From Archegozetes longisetosus (lineage: Eukaryota > Arthropoda > Arachnida > Sarcoptiformes > Trhypochthoniidae), in the NCBI GenBank assembly GCA_018873245.2, contig JAEMBT020000008.1:5698001-5762000 (forward strand): a DNA stretch of 64,000 nt. The letters are read 5' to 3'. Under the pieces are notes generated by a model. The model saw only the letters and a program-made list of their open reading frames with translations, was not told where the DNA came from and ran no database searches. Every line of letters begins with the position of its first letter. The first letter of the stretch is position 1. Below are positions 53,492 through 63,789 of this stretch, in pieces. Made by a program: the position numbers and the translations under genes.

Positions 53492-53775
53492 TTTTCAAAA
53501 TGACTTACAATTCTAACCGACAATACGGTGAGCCGAGTGTTAGACTTCACATGCGCATTGGAGTTATATTTGAAGGCGTACATGAAGCAATGTTTAATAT
53601 ATTTTTTATTAAATCATTAAAAATGTTTTCTAATCTAATCGAATATACTAATAAAATTTTAATTGATAAGGAATAGAAAATCAATTGATATAATGTTCTG
53701 AATATAAAATATATGAACTAATCATAAGAGATAAAATTAAATTTTCAAAATACTTCTCCAATGAATTCATTCAAC

Positions 53776-54105
53776 TTAAATGCGAGGACGCTTCTCATTC
53801 GGTTCTTCTTCTTCACATCTGGAAAGAGCCTCAAATTGATCCAATTCTCGTTTCCATTGATTCAGGCATCCAATGACCTTAGATTTCCAATTTGGATCTT
53901 TAAATCCATAGCTTTGTTTCACGGCATCGAGTAGTTGTTCAGGCTTTTCCATCATAGTCGAAAGCAGCTTATATTTTGCCTCCTGACCAAGAACTTCATT
54001 AGGGTTTAGTAGTTTAGAGTAATACTCAAACAATTTGTTAAAACATTTTTTCGTTTCGCTGTTGTTCAAATTTTGCATCAACAGACCAAGCAACTCCTCC
54101 TCCAC
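53776..54105 (-). CDS. Polinton protein of unknown function
   Basis: 109 codons, largely helical and charged (CFNKLFEYYSKLLNP, KWKSKV-like and KRELDQFEAL), with an acidic end CEEEEPNEKRPRI. Overlaps the next frame by 28 bp in another phase, so either a natural overlap or a frameshifted continuation of the 54078-54641 protein. No domain recognised. Confidence 0.5.
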   Translation of the reverse strand: MEEELLGLLMQNLNNSETKKCFNKLFEYYSKLLNPNEVLGQEAKYKLLSTMMEKPEQLLDAVKQSYGFKDPNWKSKVIGCLNQWKRELDQFEALSRCEEEEPNEKRPRI

Positions 54106-54641
54106 AAGTTCTTTCTTGCAATCATGCTCGTCATAAACAAGACTTCTTTACATCCGTTATATCTTTGCTTAATTATTATTCCGACTTTTTCTGCCACGAC
54201 TGAAGAGTAAATTAACTTTACCAATTCTTGCATTTTCTCATCTTTAGCTGATTGGTATTCCATTACGAATATGAGAATTTTAGCAAAATGCTGAAGCATG
54301 CCTTGTTCTTGTTCATCGATCAAGATACCAAATTTAGCATTTCGATCAATTATGCTTACGACAATGCTTTGATAGATATTACTGGGTCGTTCGAAGCAGA
54401 TGTATTTGCCTTCTTTTTCATCCGGAATTTCCTGAGAAATTGAACGTTTGTCAATTTGATGCATTATCCACTGAAATTGAGTTGGAGTAAGAGAAACAGT
54501 AATTGGATTTGCATTTTCACCACGATTGAGTCTGAATTTCATCCTTATGAAATTGTAAATACTGCCTTCCGGAGTTTTCCATGGATTTCTGACAACAGCC
54601 GCGTGCAGTGATCTATTCGCATCTCTCAAAATGTAGCTCAA
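54078..54641 (-). CDS. Polinton protein of unknown function, first gene of the element
   Basis: 187 codons from ATG 54641 with a compact folded-looking sequence (MSYILRDANRSLHAAVVRNP, VSLTPTQFQWIMHQID, YICFERPSN). It is upstream of PolB, where Polintons often carry DNA-binding or unknown proteins. The last codons after KEVLFMTSMI look out of frame, suggesting a shift into the 53776-54105 frame. Confidence 0.5.
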   Translation of the reverse strand: MSYILRDANRSLHAAVVRNPWKTPEGSIYNFIRMKFRLNRGENANPITVSLTPTQFQWIMHQIDKRSISQEIPDEKEGKYICFERPSNIYQSIVVSIIDRNAKFGILIDEQEQGMLQHFAKILIFVMEYQSAKDEKMQELVKLIYSSVVAEKVGIIIKQRYNGCKEVLFMTSMIARKNLWRRSCLVC

Positions 54642-54776
54642 TTGAAACGAGATGATTGTTTCACTCTAATCATCATCATAATCGATATTATCCGTATTGC
54701 AATAAAAAATTTAAAGATTATGATTAGTTTGGAATAATAGTGTTAAATACTAATACTGAGACATTGAAACTAAAAT

Positions 54777-55055
54777 GGTTAACCGGGAAGTTTTGTGGCA
54801 CTCGACCATAAAAATCGGGTGATGGTGCCATTTGATAGTACTAAATGAGACGAGTCCAAAAATGTCACCACCGTGAGGCTCCGCCCACCCGATATCGAAC
54901 CACGCCCATTTTTATTTTAGCCACTCCCACTGACTCCACCCCCACAATATGGGTCTCAAAAGAAAGGTCTCAGTGAGTAGAGTCCATTGGTAAAGGTCGC
55001 GTGATTATAGGTTGCATAATTGCTGAGAAATTGACTAAAAACACCCCTATATTCT
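54777..55055 (+). repeat. Merlin left terminal inverted repeat
   Basis: Pairs with 57025-57303 in inverted orientation, differing at a handful of positions. Confidence 0.88.
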
Positions 55056-55768
55056 GACCAATTGGCAATACATCGATAATTGACATTGTTGACCAAATTT
55101 GAGACAAGCCAATAGTTTGGTAATGCTTAGTTTGACTTTTTTGTATGTAATCAAAGTTCGAATGATCTGACAAAACATTTTGTCAACCTATGTATATACA
55201 AATGTTAGAACAATTACAACATAAATCATCTCGATGTCAAAAGTCAACAATGTCAATTTTCGATGTATTTCCAAGAGAGTTCCGACTCAATCTTTTTCGA
55301 ATTTTATACTAGATGGTGTGCTACTATTAGAATAAAAGTGATCGGGTCGAAACCCTTGTGGCAACATTTTGGAATAAGTATTTGAAGTTTTTGATTTTTT
55401 CAACTATTCTCTCATATATGGTTAATTGAGAATTTCACTCTATCGTTAAATACTCTTGATTGCCATCTCTTAATATGCAAAGTTTAATTAAATTATATTT
55501 GCGCCTTTTTGAGTTATAAGCGTTTAAAGATTTTACATTTTTTCGGTTTTGTTAGCTTCCCGTAGCACTTTTTTGAAAATTTCTTCAGCCATTTTGCTTC
55601 ACTAGTGACCCTCAAGATTCACACCAAATTTGATCAAAATTGGTTGATGGACCAATTCTCTATGGAAGTACGGAAAACTTCTCTTTGTTTTGACTTTATT
55701 TGTGCTTGCTGGTAGACTACCTTACCACGCCTGCATCAACATCAAGCTTCATAGAAAGCTATATATTA

Positions 55769-57013
55769 TTAGTCTTCCGAATCGGAATCAGAGTCTAGAG
55801 TTATACATAACTCCTGAGAGGTTCCAACTAATACTTTAGTGGCATCACATAAAAACCTTTGAAAGGCAAGAGATTTTTTCTTGCCCGCTAAACAAGTTCG
55901 GTGATAAATAGACCAGTCTATTTGAATATCAAGATACTGTGCTGATTGAGGAGAGCGAATGAGTTTTTTAACGTGGCGCCACATTCTTTCTACTGTATTA
56001 GTATGAACGCTATAGTTCTCACCATTTAAAGTCAGAGTTTTGGCATAAAGCCCAATTTTGTGATTAATTTTAAAATGTATTTGCATCCCAAGTTCTATGA
56101 GCCCATTGTAAACTTGAGCAGAATCAGTATAAATGATTGTGCCCGCAGCAATCCTTGAGGCAATGATTGGCCACAAGGTTTCTTTTTTACGATTGGGCAC
56201 AATCATTGCAAAACATCTCCCCTTTTGCCCATTTTGGGACCGCTCTGTGGCTCCAACTACCCAAAAGTCCTCATTTGCAGGATGACGTCCCTTCCCATAT
56301 TTTTTTTAAAAAATATGAGCTTCATCAAATTCAACTTCAATATTGGGGCCACCTATTTGCCATGACTGGTCTTTTAAAAAGGCAATTGCTACCTTTTGAC
56401 AACGCCGGTATAATTTTCGTCCTATTTTAGGGTCTGCTCCAGTTTGTTCAGATGCCAACTCTACACCCAATCCACAAACAAGACAAAAGCACAGCTGCAA
56501 AGAGCGTAAAAGAGGATTTTGTTCTTTTTTACTCTTATACAAACTCTCGAAAAACGTATTAGAAGCAGGGTTTATTGTTGCCCTACACTTCCTATCATCA
56601 CAGCGCATGAGAAAACCTAAAATTCGGGAGCTATTTTGCTCCTGGGACATTGGTCCTTTACACTCAGGACATTTTATAAGCTCAAAATTTCTGGGAATTA
56701 ATAACTCAGAAACGTTCAGCTTTTTTATTACTTCACTATCACTCCTACTAAAGACATAATTAAAGTTGAAAAAATTCAATTATTTAAAATTTATTGCTGA
56801 CATTTCTGTGTCTGTTTCACCATTGGTTGAGCGAGGCCGTCCTGAAAAGGACGGAACATTCGCCTCGTTCAACCCAAGGCGTTTCCTAGCTAATGAAACA
56901 GAATGGGAGGTGTGGTCGAGACCTCTCTTTTTAGGTCGGCCTCGGCCTCTCCTCCCTTCCTGATTCACTGGTGTATTACAAGAAGCAAAAAATGATACCA
57001 TGTCATCAGTCAT
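55769..57013 (-). pseudogene. Merlin-like transposase with AT-hook leader
   Basis: Three collinear pieces in one frame. 57013-56780 has an AT-hook (GRRGRGRPKKRG), useful for DNA binding. 56779-56306 has a zinc ribbon (CPECKGPM ... CDDRKC) and the first acidic motif EVEFDEAHIF. After an in-frame TAA in a poly-A/T run (near 56312), the frame continues with GKGRHPANEDFW and then 56206-55769 with IIYTDSAQVYNGL (second Asp) and VHTNTVERMWRHVKKLI (third acidic residue). A stop also separates the AT-hook piece from the zinc ribbon; an unrecognised intron there is possible. The catalytic triad is retained. Confidence 0.8.
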
Positions 57014-57024
57014 CGCTATTTCTA

Positions 57025-57303
57025 GAATATAGGGGTGTTTTTAGTCAATTTCTCAGCAATTATGCAACCTATAATCACGCGACCTTTACCAATGGACTCT
57101 ACTCACTGAGACCTTTCTTTTGAGACCCGTATTGTGGGGGTGGAGTCAGTGGGAGTGGCTAAAATAAAAAATGGGCGTGGTTCGATATCGGGTGAGCGGA
57201 GCCTCATGGTGGTGACATTTTTGGACTCGTCTCATTTAGTACTATCAAATGGCACCATCACCCGATTTTTATGGTCGAGTGCCACAAAACTTCCCGGTTA
57301 ACC
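57025..57303 (-). repeat. Merlin right terminal inverted repeat
   Basis: Inverted partner of 54777-55055; ends CTTCCCGGTTAACC. Confidence 0.88.
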
Positions 57304-58701
57304 GTTTCCTCGATATGGCGAAAGTGAGAGTAGAGGCCTCAGGTAAGCAGAAGTCAACAGATTGAGGTGGTCTGTTGACAGAATGATCAGAACTGGTGTC
57401 AATCAGGAGAGCAAGACTGGCCTTCTCAACTTTTGTACCTTGAACATGCAAAGTTGGAGGTAATTAAAGTGCGGACTGGAGAGTGGGAGTAGATTTCCAA
57501 AACTTGGAAGGCTTTAGAATTGGAGGACAAGTGCAAAAGTTGAGTGGGTCATTCTGGAGAGTCGAATGAAAGCTCGATTCAATTGAGATCTTTTAAATAA
57601 ACACAGCCAGCAACTCTGACGTTAGGCACAAAGATAAGATAATTTTCTTTGAGTGCGATAAAATTTTTCGTTTCCATGAGACAAAATTTTTCAATCGCAA
57701 AATAGACGAAATCAACAAATACGAGATTTTCAAACAATTGAAATTGAAGCAAGATTCCGTCAAAAAAAATTTTTATGTTTTTGAAGATGCTTGGGATAAA
57801 ATCAATTTGATCATTGTCACAAATGACGACGAAACTTATGTTTTTGGTCGCAATTATGACGGAGTTTTAGGTTTTGGTCATTGGAATAAAGTAGAAAATT
57901 TGACTCTAAACGAAAACTTGAGCAACAAACAAATCGTTGATTTCAAGAATAGTGAGCTTCATGCAATTGCGCGCACTATTGACGGAAAAGTTTATTGTTG
58001 GGGTTCGAATTATAGCGGAGTGTTAGGAAATTATTTTAAGATATCTAAACTAGAATTTAATCAATATTTGAGTTCCTACAATTGTTGAATCAAAAACAAA
58101 ACGAAGCGATGAGCCCTTTGGGTTATTATATCTCATGTAAACTGTTTATCGAGATCTTAGAAGCAGTTAATTTCCTACACAGTCAAAATCCTCAAATAAT
58201 TCACAGACTTAAAACAAACAAACATTCTTTTGATTCAACAGAAAAATAATAAATTCATAAAATTAGCCGATTTCGGTTTAGCGACAATTCATGAATTCGA
58301 TGGACAATCGCATACCAAATATAAGGGAACAGAAAAATATAGGGCACCTGAAGTGTCAATAACTGGAAAATATGACACAAAGGCAGACATTTATAGTTTA
58401 GGAGTCACAACAGGAGAACTATTCAACATTGACATCGATAATGAGTAAAACTAATTTAGATTTGACTTTGGTTAATGAAGCCTTTGCTAAAAGCCTTGAC
58501 TACTAAATTTTGATATTAACTCTGATTTATAAAATTATTGTAATAAATCTAATTTTAATTTTCAGATCAATCGGACAAAATTCTGCCTTAGAGGAAAAAT
58601 ATTCAAATCTGATTGAATTGATTGCGAGTATGAGATTACTCCAGAAAAATAAACGACCGAATTGTCAAAAATTCTTAATGAAAGAAATTCGTGGGCTTTG
58701 A
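57304..58701 (+). pseudogene. RCC1-kinase family pseudogene, duplicated with its 5' flank
   Basis: 57304-57701 copies the 5' flank of the 22237 gene. The start codon has become ATA (57702-57704). RCC1 blades follow to about 58085 (DETYVFGRNYDGVLGFG, DGKVYCWGSNYSGVLG). A deletion then joins to the kinase C-lobe (LGYYISCKLFIEILEAVNFL); the HRDLKP stretch is frame-broken. FIKLADFGLATIHEFDGQSH, APEV and YDTKADIYSLGV are readable at 58240-58440. The family intron (GT at about 58447 to AG at 58565) and a tail exon to 58701 remain. Confidence 0.85.
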
Positions 58702-58839
58702 GCTTGAATGAGAGCAGACTGAACTCGGAAGACGTTAACAGTATTTTGAAAAAAGTATTGTCCGAAGTTGCATATTGTACTATATAGTGCAATGCTGTAT
58801 ATTGCGCTATGTAGTGATACATATGTATTAGCAATGATG

Positions 58840-58940
58840 AGCGTGCTCAGTGCTAGCGCTCATGCTCGGCGAAATCGAAGTGCTCGCTGCTCGTTTTTTG
58901 AAGGTGCTCGAGCACCGAGCACCAACTGAGCACTGTATCC
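58840..58940. repeat. GTGCTCGAGCACC-type low-complexity patch
   Basis: Multiple GAGCAC/GTGCTC words (GTGCTCAGTGCTAGCGCTCA, GTGCTCGAGCACCGAGCACC) form short inverted repeats. Likely an end of a small DNA transposon; partner not found. Confidence 0.5.
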
Positions 58941-59317
58941 ATATTTTCTGTCTATTAAAATGTTTATATAAAATTATTATATTCTAAACATACACTCAGT
59001 TTAGAAACTAACTACCAGTATTCAAACCTCAATAACTTTTGAAATACTTATCCAATTTAAACGCGGTTTTCACTAAAACAACGTTTATCTCCCCCGATTA
59101 ACGATTAATATGCTAAATTTATGAAAATATTTTTATAAGATTTTTAAAAATTTACGCTTTTACAAAGGAGTTAGGTTTCGCCTAATCGCCTACCAAGCTT
59201 CAAATTAAAGCTTTTGAAGAATAGAATTGAAAGCAAAAAGAATTTTTCAAAAATATGACGGCTGATAGGAGATATGAATTTTTTAATGTATTTAATTTTT
59301 TGACGTCATTTTAAAAT

Positions 59318-59470
59318 AGGCCCGTATGCACAATTGAGTTTTAGTTAAAACGGTTTTAACTCAAAACTTAAAACTCATTCACAGACTAATAAAACTAGTT
59401 TTAGTAAAAACCATTTTAAAACCAGAAAACCAGCAAAAAAATGTAAACAAATGTTTGTTTATTCATTAAA
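59318..59470 (+). mobile_element. possible end of a DNA transposon upstream of the Myb-like domain
   Basis: GGCCCGTATGCACAATTGAG at about 59318, followed by internally symmetric TTTAGTTAAAACGGTTTTAA-type sequence, looks like a terminal region of a PIF/Harbinger-like element, which often carries a Myb/SANT-like protein. No matching opposite end was found. Confidence 0.35.
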
Positions 59471-59473
59471 AAA

Positions 59474-61740
59474 TTGAAAATGAATAAAAATAAACTGAAT
59501 AAAAGTGATAGTAATGTTCGGAGTCGTCAAAACAATTTTACTAATTATGAAATAGAATTACTTAAACAAATAATTGCCGACGAAAACAAACTCAAAATAA
59601 TTGAGTGTCAAACGACTGATAAGTATACGAAACAACAAAAAGATAACGTTTGGCAACAAATTAGTGACGAGTTTAGTCAAGATTTAAATACAAATAATAG
59701 AGACATCAAGTCTTTGAAAAGCTTTTGGAAACGATATAAATACGAATGTCGTAAGAATTGTAATAAAGAGAAATCGGAAATAAGACAAACTGGTGGCGGA
59801 CCTCAACCTCAGAAAAGCGATTCAATTGATAATTATATCAATAGTTTTATGTTTACTGTTAGCCCACAAATCAATGAATTTGATGATGATTTCATTCAAC
59901 AAAAAGCTGATGAGACAGAGGTATCAAACAGTGTTGAAAACCCGAAAGAAAACGATTGTATCATAACATTAGAGCAGAACTCAAAATATCAGAACAAAAG
60001 CCCAAACATTCAATTCAAAAAGCGGTCGCACACAAAATCCAGTTCTTATAGTGATTCAAATGAAGAAAGAAAGCAATGCATGCAAATGCAAAAAGAAAAT
60101 ACTCCATATCCTGTGAATGGATTTAATGGAGAGCAAGTTAAAGCGATTGCATGTGGTTTTTATCATTCAATGGCTTTAACAGAGAAGGGAAAAGTTTTCA
60201 GTTGGGGTCGGAATTATTTTGGACAACTGGGATTCAAAATGTTGAAAGAAGACTCAAGAAATGCGCCGAAACTTATCGAAATTAATGAAGTCTTTGAGGA
60301 AATAAGTTGTGGTCTATATCACAGTTTATAGTTATCGCGTGATGGCGATATTTATGTGATCGGTAGTAATGAATTCGGACAACTCGGAGATGAGTCTCGG
60401 AAAGAGCAAAGTGAAACTCCGTTGAAATTGAAGAGTGAAAACAAATTCGTCGACATCGCGTCACATTGGAATTACAACATTTCAATGGCTTTGTCGAAAG
60501 AAGGAATTGTTTTCGTTTGGGGCAAATGTGGAAAAGAAGTGATAAAAACTCCGACTAAGACTAAATTCATTTCGTTTAATGATGTTTTTGCAAATTATTT
60601 TCAACTAAGCTATAAAACTTTTCATAGACTAGATGAATGTCTCGAAAGCTTATTTTCGTTGAAAAACATGAAATACGAACAGAACTTTGTAGAAAAAAGA
60701 TTCATCGCTTCGGGTAATTTTGGCTCCGTTTGTGAAGCTTTAGACAAAAATTCAAATCTGACTTTTGCTATCAAGAAAATAAAGTTTAGAGAAGACCAAA
60801 AAGAAAAAATTTGTAGAGAAATAAAAATTATTGCAAAGATTGACAGTAAATATGTAGTAGAATGTTATGACTTTTGGATTGAAGAAAGTCACGATAATGG
60901 AGATGACTCTAGTGGTTCACAAAAATTTCTTTCATTGTATATTCAAATGGAATTATGCTCCAAATCATTAAAAGAAGTCATTCAGATTATTAATGAAGAA
61001 GTCAGTCAAAATCCAACAGACAAAGTATTTCGTTATTATATTGCGAGTGAACTATTTATCGAGATTTTAGAAGCTGTTAACTTCCTACACAAACAAAATC
61101 CTCCTATAATTCACAGAGATTTGAAACCAACAAATATTCTGATAACTGATAGAGACAATGGAAAATTTATAAAATTGACTGATTTTGGATTAGCAGTTAT
61201 TCACGAGTTTGCCAGTCAATCCCATACTAAAGGGTCTGGAACTCCTATATATTGGGCACCTGAAGTGTGGATGCCGAATAATACAGAAAAGAATAAGTAT
61301 GACACGAAAGCAGATGTCTTTAGCTTAGGAGTTATTGCTCAGGAGTTATTTCAAATTGACATCAACGGGTATTCCAAAAATATTTTATTTAAACAATCTC
61401 AGTTTTATTAAAATTTATAATTTTCTCCATTAAAAGGTCTGCTTCATCTGACATAAATTCTGCTTTACGAGAAAAATACACAAAGATGTCTGAATTAATC
61501 AATAAAATGCTATCAACAAAGAAAGATTTGAGACCAAACTGCAACGACATATTAAAAACTAGGAATTTGTGGGCATTAGATTTGCAGCAACTGAAAACAT
61601 TAGCACAAATTCAATTGAATGAACTCAAACCTATAGATAAAAGATTTCACTCGACATTCATTCAAATTAAACTTAATAATGAACCAATAATTACGAGAAA
61701 TGAAAATGTTTTTCAGAAGATTATTAACTTTTTTAAATGA
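59474..61740 (+). pseudogene. Myb/SANT-like domain fused to RCC1-kinase, one in-frame stop
   Basis: Exons are 59474-61368 and 61437-61740 (68-nt intron in the family's phase-2 position), 733 codons including one internal TAG at 60329-60331. Residues about 18-100 form a Myb/SANT-like DNA-binding domain (FTNYEIELLKQIIADENKLK, VWQQISDEF, LKSFWKRYKYECRK). A Ser/Asn/Gln linker follows. From about residue 210 the frame is RCC1 (VNGFNGEQVKAIACG, GKVFSWGRNYFGQLG), then a kinase with ASGNFGSV, FAIKKI, HRDLKPTN, DFGLA and APEV intact and the tail RFHSTFIQIKL. The first RCC1 blades are missing. AATAAA lies at 61805-61810. The stop is a single-base change from a Leu codon, so it could be a recent null or a polymorphism. 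Confidence 0.8.
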
Positions 61741-61810
61741 CATTTCAATAGCGTTGTGTTTTACATTTCTCAAGTTATAATTCGTTAGGGTTTTGTGGAA
61801 AAACAATAAA

Positions 61811-62429
61811 AACTAATAGTTATTAATGCGAAATATAAAGAATTAGAAATTAAGGTTTTATAAAAATTTTATCGATATTTCATTGAAATTCGATCGAATA
61901 AACTCGAACTTTCTTGTTGACCTCGGATGACCTCGAGTATGATCTCAATCGACTCGTATGGTCGAGACGAGTCCAACGACGTATAATTTATGCATCTACC
62001 ACATCGGGAACATATCCGTCCACGTTTGCTATAGTCAGCGGTGATGTTAACTAAAAAATGTCGTTGATCTTGTATGACCTTGATTTTAAAGTATGTTATA
62101 ATTAATGATATTTAGAAGGGCTCAGTAAAACATCCCCCGTATTTGCCCCTCTCATTCTTGAGATATTAATTTTTAAAAAGTTGCAAAATTAAACTTTAAG
62201 CAATTATAGCTCCTTCCCCTAAATAAATTTCAAAATAAGTGTTGTACATGTTGAATCTGTGTGTCATAAGGATTAAAATGAAATAATTTTTTATGGGTGT
62301 GGTTTTAAGTCGGTCAGCGTTTGAGGGGCGTGGCCAGCGACTTTTTTACTCCTTAAGTTATGCTGATTAATAATATATAGATGTACGATATCTTATTTTT
62401 AAAATTTGGACTCCCCGAATCCCTCCCCT
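61811..62429. other. intergenic, with a MITE remnant at 62275-62390
   Basis: No coding signal. GGGGCGTGGCCAGCGACTTT and the following TTATGCTGATTAATAATATA resemble the ends of the MITE at 48031-48961, so a short divergent remnant lies here. Confidence 0.45.
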
Positions 62430-62720
62430 CTAACCGCTTTACTGTAATATTATATTATTATAGCATTTCATTGCATACTGTAGTTGTAGTACTATTATTA
62501 CTATTGTACTACTGACACACTCTGCACATATATATACTTTTTTGTCAATTCCGAGCAAACTTTCCACGTAGAAAAATTTTGACCTGTTTTCGCTCACATG
62601 AGTGGGGCCCAAACCAACTACCCAGCATAGTTCCAAAATGTTATACGAATTGTCAAATGATATAATTAGGGTAGCGAGGGGTCAAAAGGGGGTGACTAGG
62701 GGGCTCCAACTAGGGTGAAA
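62430..62720 (-). repeat. inverted copy of the 15840-16416 dispersed repeat (SINE-free)
   Basis: On the minus strand this reads through the same order of words as 15840-16416 (TTGGTTTGGGCCCCACTCAT, GCTCGGAATTGACAAAAAAG, AGTAGTACAA, CAGTATGCAATG). It lacks the 244-bp SINE and thus shows the pre-insertion state. Confidence 0.75.
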
Positions 62721-63780
62721 AGCGAAAAGACTTCATAGATACTCAAAAATGACTAGTAAGCTTTTTTGAATATATTTTTATTACACTACTACATAAGAGG
62801 GATATTCTGACTAATTTTCAGATTCCTGACCCTTTGGGTTTGGCCGCTATGAATTTTCGAAATTTGGCCAGTTTCGGCTTTTGGGGTCAAAGTGATCCAA
62901 CTTTATCGAACTGAAGTTTGAAAAAAATATATGTTGTAGACATTAATATTCCACACTTTTGTGCAAAATTTCAGACCTATAACCTGTCAGCAAGTATTTC
63001 TTAAAAATCCCGAAAAGCTCTCATTCAAATAACATTATGAAATCAGTAACTGGCCAACGATCGATTGATTGTTAAAATATTCTAACTTATGTTGCATTGT
63101 TCACACTTTGGTATATTTTATGATTAAGTTTAGAATAGAAATCAGACTATAATCAATGAGTTGATGAAAATATTCTTCGAACTATCAATCGGTACAACAG
63201 TTTAAGCTGATTCTTTACAAAGTTCCTACTCAGGATTAACTCGAAAGTAGTAAAAATTTTATATTTTAGATGCAAAATATGTTAAAAGTGGTGTTTTATC
63301 ATCAATTGTTTGGAATTTCAATCGACTGGTTTGCGACTTTGATGTTTAACTCAATTATAAAGTCATTAGTCTTTCACTAGTATAAGGAAGAGTATGCTTA
63401 AAACATGGCCTTTAAGTACTTCTACTATTTGTCGAGGTAGACTTTGTTTAAATGATTTTTCAAAGTTTAAACTTTAAGACTGCACTAGTTAACGATTCAT
63501 ATAATATTCTGAATTGATAGTTAACCATACTTTAGGATTGCCTGTCATTTATTGCTAATTAATTTTGTGATAAAAATATCATTTGATTTAGGAAAATTCA
63601 TCTTAAATATTGTGTGAATTATACGCCTGCAAACAGCAGAAGATATCTGCACTGTCATTAAAGTAAGTGTTTTACTTTTCTAACTCAACTTTAACTTTGA
63701 ACTAAAGAAATTGATTACTTTTGCTTTAACTTTGAAGTTCGAAGCAATTATGATATCGCGAGCATTATATCAGTTGATAC
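62721..63780. other. intergenic AT-rich, no gene seen
   Basis: No recognisable frame or repeat. Confidence 0.45.
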
Positions 63781-63789
63781 AAGAAAAAA

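Larger units (their letters stand above)
27413..54641 (-). mobile_element. Polinton/Maverick (adintovirus-like) element, degraded and interrupted
   Basis: Minus-strand genes in order are two unknown proteins, protein-primed PolB, an IAP, packaging ATPase, two small unknown proteins, retroviral-type integrase, a membrane protein, minor capsid, pX-like protein, major capsid and adenovirus-type protease. This is the gene set that defines Polintons. The copy is decayed: in-frame stops in PolB and capsid genes, frameshifts in integrase and PolB. It has an LTR element inside the ATPase gene and a MITE inside the IAP. I could not identify terminal inverted repeats, so the true ends may lie slightly beyond or have been lost; the given limits are the outer genes. 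Confidence 0.9.
54777..57303. mobile_element. Merlin-type (IS1016/ISXO2-like) DNA transposon
   Basis: Terminal inverted repeats of about 279 bp (54777-55055 and 57025-57303) start GGTTAACCGGGAAGTTTTG. They frame a minus-strand transposase whose zinc-ribbon and DDE motifs resemble ISXO2/IS1595 enzymes, the basis of the Merlin superfamily. The repeats are nearly identical. An 8-9 bp duplication expected for Merlin is not seen; the right flank begins within a duplicated RCC1-kinase 5' region, so the left flank may have been rearranged. Confidence 0.85.

Noticed and set aside
58562-58834. Minus-strand 90-codon frame
   Set aside because: Antisense to the tail exon of the kinase pseudogene; no independent signal.
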